Positions 1-4,650 of a stretch of 6,036 nucleotides of DNA are shown here, one piece after another; the stretch's first letter is position 1, and each line of letters starts with the position of its first letter. The stretch spans positions 1 to 6,036 of the forward strand of contig DMYK01000486.1 in NCBI GenBank assembly GCA_003483675.1, given 5' to 3'. The DNA is from Microcoleaceae cyanobacterium UBA11344. GTDB lineage: Bacteria > Cyanobacteriota > Cyanobacteriia > Cyanobacteriales > Microcoleaceae. The notes under the pieces are model-generated. The model was not told the DNA's origin, did not search any database, and saw nothing but the letters and a program-made list of their open reading frames with translations. Position numbers and translations under genes: made by a program.

Positions 1-114
1 TCGCGGATTCGGGAAGGTAATTAACTCCCCTTCCAAAATCTGGCGTTCGCCGTATTTCATTTCCTCCGCACTTGACTTTTGTGACATACTTTGTTCTGTT
101 GGGTGGTTGTTCAT
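1..114 (-). CDS. queF: QueF, NADPH-dependent 7-cyano-7-deazaguanine (preQ0) reductase, N-terminal fragment
   Basis: QueF reduces the nitrile of preQ0 to the aminomethyl of preQ1 with NADPH, a cytosolic step toward queuosine in tRNA. Only 38 codons are present; the gene continues past the left edge. Residues about 19-38 contain KYGERQILEGELITFPNPR, which I recognise from memory as the conserved start of the short (unimodular, about 130-140 residue) cyanobacterial QueF. The catalytic Cys and Asp lie outside the window. Three in-frame ATGs are possible, at 114, 87 and 60. The one at 60 has GGAGG only 2 nt upstream, too close for an ideal ribosome site; the most upstream one at 114 is used here. 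The first 18 residues are polar and probably variable. It is divergent from the gene at 367, with the repeat at 169-272 between them. Confidence 0.7.
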   Translation of the reverse strand, partial: MNNHPTEQSMSQKSSAEEMKYGERQILEGELITFPNPR

Positions 115-168
115 AGCGATCGACTGAAAACTTCTAAGATTTAATTAAACTGACTATCAATATCTGTA

Positions 169-272
169 ATAGGACTTACGCAAACAACCCGGTTTCTGAG
201 AAAATTCGTGCATCTCTGCGACAGATATTGACGTAGAAACCGGGTTTTTGACCCCCAGTGTGTAAGTCCTAT
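169..272. repeat. MITE-like palindromic element, 104 bp, with terminal and internal inverted repeats
   Basis: The ends are ATAGGACTTACGCA (169-182) and TGTGTAAGTCCTAT (259-272), which are inverted repeats matching at 13 of 14 positions. Inside them, AACCCGGTTTCT (186-197) and AGAAACCGGGTT (235-246) are a perfect 12-bp inverted pair. The middle 37 bp encode nothing. Related units occur at 2370-2453 and 3865-4040 in this window, so this is a dispersed family. Its size, nested inverted repeats and lack of coding capacity suggest a non-autonomous transposon derivative. No clear target duplication is visible. As RNA it would fold into a strong hairpin and could act as a terminator or RNA-processing site between the divergent genes. 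Confidence 0.75.
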
Positions 273-284
273 GCAACAAATATC

Positions 285-313
285 TTGACGAATTGTGTGG
301 CGATCGATCAAAT
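285..313 (+). promoter_or_regulatory. Weak candidate sigma70-type promoter for the gene at 367
   Basis: TTGACG (285-290) and TCAAAT (308-313) are separated by 17 nt. The -35 matches the consensus at 5 of 6 positions and the -10 at 4 of 6. It lies just downstream of the palindromic element and about 50 nt before the ATG. This is pattern matching only. Confidence 0.3.
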
Positions 314-366
314 TGCAAATACTCTCAGGCTAAACTAAAAAAGTTCACCCTCCCTATCTACAAATT

Positions 367-975
367 ATGCAAAATACTACCTTACCTGACAATAACTCCT
401 CCGCCAACTCAAATAGTTACTCTCCATCGGTACCCATTTCCCTCTACCGAGAAGTCACCGCCGAGTTGCAATCCGCCCAAGCGATCCTCGACTCTCTCAA
501 AACCCACAACCAGCAATTAGTCCAACAAAATCAACAACTGCGGCGAGAAGTAGAAACAGTAGTTCAAGCATCCATATACCTACAGCAAGCGGTCAACTCC
601 GCTCATAGTGTCAGCCAGATAGGGATGCCTCAAATGCCCCCAGTCAATTTCAACAATTTCAGCGCCCAAGCGCCTCGCACAGCGCCTACAACCGAGCAGA
701 TGAACTATGCTATACCGGAAGTAACCCCCGCAGCTCAAACGGTTGCACTCCCTTTCCCAGCATCAGCACCGGAAGCAACGGGCTCGGTGATTCCTGAGCA
801 ACTTCCCGAAAAACTATTTACAGAAATACCCGAAACTCCTTACCGTTTGCGTTCTCAACCAAAAAAAGCGTCAGACTTAAGCGGATTGTGGTTAGCGATC
901 GCCATTTTTCTGATTGTCATTGCCGCTTTCGGCGCTGGTTATTTAGTTGTCCGCCCTTTATTGATCAAAAAGTAA
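367..975 (+). CDS. Conserved-looking hypothetical protein: coiled coil plus C-terminal membrane anchor
   Basis: I do not recognise a named family; it resembles conserved cyanobacterial hypotheticals. The 202 residues divide into four parts. A polar Asn/Ser-rich start covers 1-22. A helical, Gln-rich coiled coil covers about 25-76 (heptad-like Leu/Val with QQLVQQNQQL). A low-complexity Pro/Ala/Thr-rich linker runs to about 145. After a basic stretch (RLRSQPKK), one hydrophobic segment spans about 172-196 and is followed by a short basic tail (LLIKK). There is no signal peptide, so a tail-anchored topology with the coiled coil in the cytoplasm is inferred. The ATG at 367 is preceded by no clear Shine-Dalgarno. 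A longer overlapping frame from 293 is out of phase and gives a low-quality protein. It is convergent with speD and shares the terminator at 987-1014. A role in complex assembly or division is possible but not supported by any motif. Confidence 0.75.
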   Translation: MQNTTLPDNNSSANSNSYSPSVPISLYREVTAELQSAQAILDSLKTHNQQLVQQNQQLRREVETVVQASIYLQQAVNSAHSVSQIGMPQMPPVNFNNFSAQAPRTAPTTEQMNYAIPEVTPAAQTVALPFPASAPEATGSVIPEQLPEKLFTEIPETPYRLRSQPKKASDLSGLWLAIAIFLIVIAAFGAGYLVVRPLLIKK

Positions 976-986
976 ATTTCAAAAAC

Positions 987-1014
987 AATCCCACGGCTCG
1001 AACCGTGGGATTTT
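987..1014. terminator. Bidirectional intrinsic terminator between the 367 gene and speD
   Basis: AATCCCACGG (987-996) pairs perfectly with CCGTGGGATT (1003-1012) around a 6-nt CTCGAA loop. TTTT (1011-1014) follows on the plus strand, and a T-rich run (complement of 981-986) follows on the minus strand. It starts 11 nt after the plus-strand stop and lies 46 nt beyond the speD stop, so it can serve both convergent genes. Confidence 0.85.
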
Positions 1015-1060
1015 AACCAAAACCTAGCATAAAATAGTCAAAGTTACGCTAATTGGCTCA

Positions 1061-1483
1061 TCATCCTCGGACAGCACTCGTTTCTACTAAACGAGACACA
1101 TACTGCTCTTGGGAAGCAGTACCTAAGATGCCCACCCCGGGCTCGAAACCGCGCTTGAACTCCGTGAGTTTTACCTGTTTAGCTTCCAGAGCCGTTTGTA
1201 GCACCTTCATGGCTCGACGAGGGTCGCCGGCTCCGCAGAAAAATAAGTCTGCGGCAAAATAACCGTGTTCAGGCCAAGTATGGATTGCTATATGAGACTC
1301 GGCCAAAGTAGCAGTAGCCGTCACTCCCTGAGGACTAAACTGGTGTACGCACAAATCGATGAGAGTAGCTCCTCCAGCTTCGATCGCATCGAGAATAGCG
1401 CGGCGGATACGTTCAGGATCGTTGAGCAGGTCTCCTGGAGACTGCCAAGCATCAGCGACCAGATGGGTTCCCAATTGTTTCAT
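1061..1483 (-). CDS. speD: S-adenosylmethionine decarboxylase proenzyme, SpeD (bacterial class 1B type)
   Basis: SpeD decarboxylates S-adenosylmethionine to supply the aminopropyl donor for spermidine synthesis; it acts in the cytosol as an alpha/beta complex. The 140-residue length is typical of the small Thermotoga/Bacillus-type enzyme. The proenzyme cleaves itself between Glu62 and Ser63 in LAESHIAIHTWPEHGY, and Ser63 becomes the pyruvoyl cofactor. His68 and Cys83 (in DLFFCGAGDP) are the other catalytic residues, and all three sit at the same numbers as in the characterised Thermotoga maritima enzyme. The conserved start MKQLGTHLVADAW supports the ATG at 1483. The C-terminus, about residues 123-140, is the usual variable tail. 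It is monocistronic, preceded by a good promoter (1529-1557) and ending near the shared terminator. Nothing suggests inactivation. Confidence 0.95.
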   Translation of the reverse strand: MKQLGTHLVADAWQSPGDLLNDPERIRRAILDAIEAGGATLIDLCVHQFSPQGVTATATLAESHIAIHTWPEHGYFAADLFFCGAGDPRRAMKVLQTALEAKQVKLTEFKRGFEPGVGILGTASQEQYVSRLVETSAVRG

Positions 1484-1528
1484 TCTGCGTGGTTTTACCT
1501 CTATTGATGTTAAGTCTCAAACCTTTTA

Positions 1529-1557
1529 ACTATAGCACGGTGTTTAAAATTTTGCAA
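1529..1557 (-). promoter_or_regulatory. Sigma70-type promoter of speD
   Basis: On the minus strand TTGCAA (1557-1552) is followed after exactly 17 nt by TATAGT (1534-1529). These match the -35 and -10 consensus at 4 and 5 of 6 positions. The implied 5' leader is about 40 nt before the speD ATG. Confidence 0.6.
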
Positions 1558-1559
1558 GT

Positions 1560-1786
1560 AGGTTTCACAAAGAAAGATGAAGATTAGGAGAAGTACCCAC
1601 CACCAACCGCTTGCGGTATGGTGGGGTCGAACTGTCTCACAGGCAGATGCCACTAATGGAATTCGTGTTATTTCAGCGCTGCCAAGTTCTTGTCAAACAA
1701 CCTTTTTTGATGAAAGCGATCTCTTGTTTCCATTGGCTTGGCGGCTAAAAACCAAAGCTCGATCGTTCCGGCTGCGCCGGCATTGA
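1560..1786. other. Gene-poor stretch with one strong hairpin
   Basis: No convincing gene is present. CCCACCA (1596-1602) pairs with TGGTGGG (1619-1625), and inside it CCG (1607-1609) pairs with CGG (1614-1616). This makes a compact cruciform of the kind found at transposon ends or in structured RNAs. A 69-codon plus-strand frame (1577-1786) crosses it, but its translation is low-quality. An eroded transposon end is one possible reading, with no terminal repeat or target duplication to support it. Confidence 0.35.
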
Positions 1787-2012
1787 TCTGATCTCAAAAT
1801 GCCAGAGTATGGACGGCTATGCTCTCATGCGTAAAATTCGCCAACTCCTAGACGATCGCCCTTGGGCAGATTCCGGCGATCGCGATCGCTGCCTATGCTG
1901 GAGAAGTTGACCAGCAACAGGCGATCGCCGCTGGGTTTCTGGCGTTCACCTAGCTAAACCCGCCCGGCCAGCAGAGGTGATCCTAAACGGCAGTTTCATA
2001 GACGTTTCTTGA
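1787..2012 (+). pseudogene. Relic of a two-component response-regulator receiver domain
   Basis: Reading across three frames gives the C-terminal two thirds of a CheY-like receiver domain, the kind found at the end of cyanobacterial hybrid histidine kinases. Segment 1 (1787-1807) reads SDLKMPE and keeps the phospho-acceptor Asp codon at 1790-1792. One extra T then shifts to segment 2 (1809 onward), MDGYALMRKIRQL. A second shift near 1855-1864 gives segment 3, GQIPAIAIAAYAGEVDQQQA and then IAAGF, covering the beta4 strand and Tyr switch region. A third shift near 1940-1947 gives segment 4, HLAKPARPAEVI (1947-1982), with the conserved Lys-Pro. A stop in that last frame is at 2010-2012, and an in-frame TGA at 1784-1786 blocks extension upstream. 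Three shifts in about 200 bp show it is dead. The kinase or sensor part is not in the window. The HIP1-rich runs (1875-1890, 1920-1928) fall inside it. Confidence 0.75.
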
Positions 2013-2155
2013 ACTTAAAGATTCTTTAATCAAAGACATGACGTGCTGCAGACAGGATTACTCCAACAAGACTAGAGGTTTGATCTCCTAAAGCGTTGCT
2101 TGCATAAGCGTGCAAAGGCGATGCCCTGAGCGTAGCCGAAGGGTTCCCCATAGCC
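2013..2155. other. Non-coding stretch with a cyanobacterial intergenic repeat fragment
   Basis: No gene is supported. At 2117-2143 there is GGCGATGCCCTGAGCGTAGC followed by CGAAGGG. It resembles the GC-rich interspersed repeat (CCCTTCGGCTACGCTCAGGG on the other strand) that I know from many filamentous cyanobacterial genomes. Its arms CCCT and AGGG are inverted. Confidence 0.5.
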
Positions 2156-2359
2156 CTATTCCCATCCTCGAGCGATCGTACTCCTTGCCTGATGCTTCGT
2201 TGTCGAAACCTGAAAAAGTAGCGCTTGCCCAACCCCATCTTTTTTGAGGTCGATCGACTCAAACCGCAAGTCTTGTAAGCTGTTTAACTTGCTTGTCACC
2301 CCGTCAGGTTTTGGGGAGCCGTGGGCTAAAACTGTTTTCACGCCCGTCGCACGCTCCAT
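2156..2359 (-). CDS. Doubtful small ORF, 67 codons, unrecognised
   Basis: Starting at the ATG at 2359 the frame encodes about 67 residues beginning MERATGVKTVLAHGSPKPDG and ending in STIARGWE. It has no membrane segment or motif I can name. The frame stays open upstream to a GTG at 2404, but that extension runs into the palindromic repeat, so those residues are probably not native. Composition and codon mix look protein-like, and it ends just before the repeat at 2117-2143. An overlapping plus-strand frame (2244-2426) looks about as plausible, so this may be a relic of a larger gene or chance. There is no clear promoter or ribosome site. Confidence 0.2.
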   Translation of the reverse strand: MERATGVKTVLAHGSPKPDGVTSKLNSLQDLRFESIDLKKDGVGQALLFQVSTTKHQARSTIARGWE

Positions 2360-2369
2360 TGGTGCGATC

Positions 2370-2453
2370 GTACTTACAGCAAATTGCAGACTTATGAAGT
2401 ACACCCCAGAAACCCGGTTTCTTTAAGAAACCGGGTTTTGCGTACCTACTTAC
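2370..2453. repeat. Second copy of the palindromic repeat family, with near-perfect core hairpin
   Basis: The core AAACCCGGTTTCTT (2410-2423) and AAGAAACCGGGTTT (2425-2438) form a perfect 14-bp inverted repeat around one base. The core is the same AACCCGGTTTCT word as in the element at 169-272. The flanks ACTTACAGCAAA (about 2372-2383) and TTTTGCGTACCTACTTAC (2436-2453) look like decayed versions of the AGGACTTACGCA terminal repeats. It lies upstream of psbA and could end transcription coming from the left. Confidence 0.65.
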
Positions 2454-2468
2454 CTGAAAAGCGCTGTA

Positions 2469-2546
2469 TCAGGTTCAATTGAATCCTGAACAACTTTTGA
2501 GCCCAGGTTGGCTCAATTAGTAGCGTTTATATTTGTGTGTGCACAC
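2469..2546. promoter_or_regulatory. Cluster of three small palindromes upstream of psbA
   Basis: There are three inverted repeats. At 2469-2489, TCAGGTTCAA pairs with TTGAATCCTGA with one bulged T. At 2497-2516, TTGAGCC and GGCTCAA form a perfect 7-bp stem with a 6-nt loop. At 2537-2546, GTGTGCACAC is a perfect 10-bp palindrome about 50 bp upstream of the -35 box. The last is the best candidate for a regulator-binding dyad. None matches an operator I can name. Confidence 0.35.
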
Positions 2547-2594
2547 TATATGTAGCGTGCCTGCCCAATTCATGAGAAATTTATAGAATACCTA

Positions 2595-2624
2595 TTGACA
2601 TATATAACTGAACTGTTGTTTAAT
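2595..2624 (+). promoter_or_regulatory. Sigma70-type promoter of psbA
   Basis: TTGACA (2595-2600, perfect -35) is followed after 18 nt by TTTAAT (2619-2624), a 5 of 6 match to TATAAT. The start would be near 2631, giving a leader of about 60 nt. That leader holds GTGGT/ACCAC (2641-2655) and TCACAA-A-TTGTGA (2671-2683), a dyad ending 10 nt before the ATG. The dyad could mask the weak GGA ribosome site. Confidence 0.55.
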
Positions 2625-2693
2625 TATATAACGAGCCTATGTGGTTCGCTACCACTATCTCTAATACACATCACAAATTGTGAATTTGGAATT

Positions 2694-3776
2694 ATGACGA
2701 CATTATTGGAGAGAAGAAATACAACCAACCTCTGGGAACAGTTGTGTAACTGGATCACCAGTGTTGAGAATCGATTGTATGTTGGCTGGTTTGGGGTGTT
2801 GTTAATCCCAACGGGTTTAGTTGCTGCCATTGTTTACATCATGGCGATGATTGCAGCTCCCCCAGTCGATATCGATGGTATCCGCGAAACTGTCTCTGGC
2901 TCTTTGCTTTACGGCAACAACCTCATTACAGCCTCTGTTGTACCAACATCTAATGCGATCGGTCTGCACTTTTATCCCATTTGGGAGGCAGCTTCGATCG
3001 ATGAGTGGCTCTACAATGGGGGACCTTGGCAACTGATCGTGTTCCATTTTCTGATCGCGATCTATGCCTACATGGGACGGCAGTGGGAATTGAGCTATCG
3101 GCTGGGAATGCGTCCCTGGATCTGCGTCGCCTATTCAGCTCCAGTTGCAGCAGCTACATCAGTGTTGCTGATTTATCCGATTGGACAAGGCAGCTTTTCA
3201 GATGGCTTGATGCTGGGCGTTTCTGGAACATTCAATTTCATGATTGTTTTCACCGCAGAACATAACATCCTCATGCACCCCTTTCATATGCTCGGTGTGA
3301 TCGGGGTATTTGGTGGATCGTTGTTCAGTGCGATGCACGGTTCTCTAGTCACTTCTTCACTCGTGCGAGAAACCACGGAAGCTGAGTCCCAAAACTATGG
3401 CTACAAGTTTGGGCAAGAAGAGGAAACCTATAACATTGTGGCGGCTCATGGCTACTTTGGACGCTTGATTTTCCAATACGCTAGCTTCAACAACTCCCGA
3501 TCGCTGCACTTCTTCCTGGCAGCGTGGCCCGTGGTTGGTATTTGGTTTGCAGCATTAGGAATCAGTACCATGTCGTTTAATCTGAATGGGTTGAACTTCA
3601 ACAATTCGATTTTAGATAATCAAGGACGCACGATTCCGACCTGGGCAGATGTCCTTAACCGGGCAAATCTAGGGATTGAAGTGATGCATGAACGCAATGC
3701 CCACAACTTCCCACTTGATTTAGCTTCTGGGGAAGCCCAACTCGTTGCATTAACAGCTCCTGCAATCGCTGGCTAA
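2694..3776 (+). CDS. psbA: Photosystem II reaction-centre protein D1, D1' (low-oxygen) isoform
   Basis: D1 pairs with D2 in the thylakoid membrane to hold P680, pheophytin, QB and the Mn4CaO5 cluster. From the ATG at 2694 the protein is 360 residues, the standard length, and begins MTTLLERR; the frame runs upstream to 2595 but those codons are leader. Numbering matches canonical D1 without gaps. Present are Tyr161 (YZ), Asp170, Glu189, His190, His332, Glu333, Asp342 and Ala344 for water oxidation, His198 for P680, His215 and His272 for the non-haem iron, and His252 and Ser264 at QB. The C-terminal 16 residues after Ala344 are the CtpA-cleaved extension. Ala80, Leu158 and Ala286 are the three substitutions I recall as defining the microaerobically induced D1'. 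Gln130 is D1:1-like, and Met173 is shared with Thermosynechococcus PsbA2, though Cys144 is kept. Unusual hydrophobic changes also occur in helix 1 (residues 36-53) and at 120-125. It is a single-gene transcript with its own promoter and terminator. Confidence 0.95.
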   Translation: MTTLLERRNTTNLWEQLCNWITSVENRLYVGWFGVLLIPTGLVAAIVYIMAMIAAPPVDIDGIRETVSGSLLYGNNLITASVVPTSNAIGLHFYPIWEAASIDEWLYNGGPWQLIVFHFLIAIYAYMGRQWELSYRLGMRPWICVAYSAPVAAATSVLLIYPIGQGSFSDGLMLGVSGTFNFMIVFTAEHNILMHPFHMLGVIGVFGGSLFSAMHGSLVTSSLVRETTEAESQNYGYKFGQEEETYNIVAAHGYFGRLIFQYASFNNSRSLHFFLAAWPVVGIWFAALGISTMSFNLNGLNFNNSILDNQGRTIPTWADVLNRANLGIEVMHERNAHNFPLDLASGEAQLVALTAPAIAG

Positions 3777-3809
3777 TCAGTTTGTTCTCTAGTTCTTGAT
3801 GAGTGCAAT

Positions 3810-3838
3810 AGCGTCTCCATCTCCCAGGAGGCGCTTTT
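3810..3838 (+). terminator. Intrinsic terminator of psbA
   Basis: AGCGTCTCC (3810-3818) pairs with GGAGGCGCT (3827-3835) over 9 bp with a single G-T wobble, an 8-nt loop, and TTTT at 3835-3838. It begins 33 nt after the stop codon. Confidence 0.85.
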
Positions 3839-3864
3839 CTGCATGAGTGTTAACCCTCTTCTAT

Positions 3865-4040
3865 CAACCGGGCTAGAGTAAAAGAGGAAACCCAGTTTTT
3901 ACGCAGAACTCAAAAATCAATTGAATTCCCATCTGTTCAGATTTGGATTAATTCGATCGTAGCAACCGGGTTTCTGCGTAGATATTTAGTTATAAAGCGA
4001 CGATTTTTCATAGAAACCCAGTTTATGAGCGTAAGTCCTG
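3865..4040. repeat. Degenerate tandem remains of the palindromic repeat family
   Basis: Two decayed units can be seen. The first has AACCGGG (3866-3872) against CCCAGTT (3891-3897), followed by a TTTACGCAG end. The second has AACCGGGTTTCT (3964-3975) inverted against AGAAACCCAGTT (4012-4023), 11 of 12 matching. It is followed by GCGTAAGTCCT (4029-4039), which is the terminal repeat seen at 169-272. The left terminal repeat is missing. The psbA gene is therefore bracketed by members of one repeat family (2370-2453 and here). Confidence 0.6.
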
Positions 4041-4280
4041 ATAATTCTCGTACCCTGAAGCAATTTTGAATCACTGAATGTTCTTAACCTGTAGAGCTTG
4101 AGTACAAGCCTAATAGATAGCCTTTTTTCAACTCTGAATCTAGTAAAATTTAACCTAGTTCTACGAACCTAATCGAGTTGACTGAGTTTCCCTTTTCTAG
4201 ATAGCGTTACGGTGTTTGGGAGGCGATCGCCACAACATCCCGGATCGATCAAGGACAGGGATAATTTAATCAAATTACAG
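4041..4280. other. Intergenic DNA, nothing recognised
   Basis: No ORF, tRNA or strong hairpin is seen on either strand. One HIP1 octamer GCGATCGC lies at 4223-4230. TTAC at 4275-4278 immediately precedes the possible intron or element start and could be an IS200/IS605-type target tetranucleotide, but TTAC is too common here to rely on. Confidence 0.5.
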
Positions 4281-4471
4281 GTGTGCGATTCGTTTAACCT
4301 AAATGGGTAGAATACTCAGGGACGGTTAGTATGGCTACGTTTCCCATAACAACTGAATACACATCTAGGTGCGGGATTCAAAGTTCTTAGTCCTAGTCCG
4401 CAAGTGCAGCGGTAAAAGCATATCCCCTATTTTGTTGGGTAGCAACTAACAGGGTAAAAGGGGGATAAGAA

Positions 4472-4551
4472 GTAATTACGAATTAGGAATTACGAATTAC
4501 GAATTACTCCAAAAAGCAACTCGTAATTCCTAATTCATAATTCGTAATTCC
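4472..4551. repeat. Heptamer repeats forming an 80-nt hairpin
   Basis: Imperfect tandem heptamers of the ATTACGA/ATTAGGA type (4472-4507) face their inverted counterpart (4516-4551). The 36-nt arms have about five mismatches or wobbles, and the 8-nt loop is TCCAAAAA. This is the common AT-rich STRR-like repeat of filamentous cyanobacteria. It sits inside the proposed intron, just before domain V, where domain IV would be. Confidence 0.8.
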
Positions 4552-4574
4552 TTAACAAGGATTAAGTCACTCAG

Positions 4575-4608
4575 GAGCCTTGTGCGATGAAAGTCGCAAG
4601 CACGGTTT
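4575..4608 (+). ncRNA. Group II intron domain V (catalytic hairpin)
   Basis: Exactly 34 nt, the canonical domain V length. The lower stem GAGCCTTG (4575-4582) pairs with CACGGTTT (4601-4608), with one T-C mismatch at the sixth pair and G-T wobbles. The 2-nt bulge is AG (4599-4600). The upper stem TGCGAT (4583-4588)/GTCGCA (4593-4598) is capped by a GAAA tetraloop (4589-4592). The AGC catalytic triad is 4576-4578. This matches the family consensus GAGCCGUAUGCG...GAAA...CGUACGGUUC closely. The mismatch at pair 6 may indicate decay. Confidence 0.8.
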
Positions 4609-4610
4609 TG

Positions 4611-4650
4611 TAGGAGATGTGGTGGGGGACACCCCGCCATCGACTCTAAC
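4611..4650 (+). ncRNA. Group II intron domain VI with candidate branch-point adenosine
   Basis: GGTGGGG (4621-4627) pairs with CCCCGCC (4632-4638) around a GACA loop, extended by T-A and G-T pairs. A lower stem GAG (4614-4616)/CTC (4644-4646) closes an internal loop containing A4643. That adenosine is followed by 7 nt and then a 3' end in AC (4649-4650), which fits the 7-8 nt spacing and AY 3' terminus of group II introns. Confidence 0.7.

Larger units (their letters stand above)
4281..4650 (+). ncRNA. Probable ORF-less or degenerate group II intron
   Basis: The 3' part is well supported by domains V and VI (separate entries). The 5' limit at 4281 is a guess: GTGTGCGATTC resembles the GUGYG 5' consensus and is followed by hairpins. 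These are TTCGTTTA/TAAATGGG (4289-4307), GCGG.../...CCGC (about 4371-4400), and a long stem TATCCCC (4421-4427)/GGGGATA (4461-4467) enclosing GTTG/CAAC. No intron-encoded reverse transcriptase is present. At about 370 nt, of which about 80 are a repeat hairpin (4472-4551), it is shorter than normal ORF-less group II introns, so part of domain I is probably lost. The last bases of the proposed 5' exon (ATTACAG) have no perfect EBS1 complement that I could find inside, which weakens the 5' boundary. It may be a 3' fragment only. Confidence 0.45.

Noticed and set aside
1053..1507. Plus-strand frames opposite speD (1053-1262, 1265-1507)
   Set aside because: They are antisense shadows of a well-supported gene with no protein-like features.
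1577..1786. 69-codon plus-strand ORF
   Set aside because: It is crossed by a strong hairpin, has unconvincing composition and ends just before the receiver relic in an unrelated frame.
2595..2693. 33-codon N-terminal extension of D1
   Set aside because: The canonical D1 start MTT...RR at 2694 gives exactly 360 residues and gap-free numbering; the extension overlaps the promoter and leader.
2694..3776. Rogue D1 or chlorophyll f synthase-type psbA
   Set aside because: All water-oxidation ligands, including Asp170, Glu189, His332, Glu333, Asp342 and Ala344, are intact, whereas those paralogues lose them.
4472..4551. Possible CRISPR array
   Set aside because: The units are 7-nt heptamers without spacers arranged as one hairpin, not long repeats with unique spacers.
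4580..4650. TTG start at 4580 giving TnpB an extra N-terminus beginning MCDESRKHGF
   Set aside because: These codons are a read-through of group II intron domains V and VI in the wrong frame; the true N-terminal TnpB residues lie in another frame at 4651-4704.
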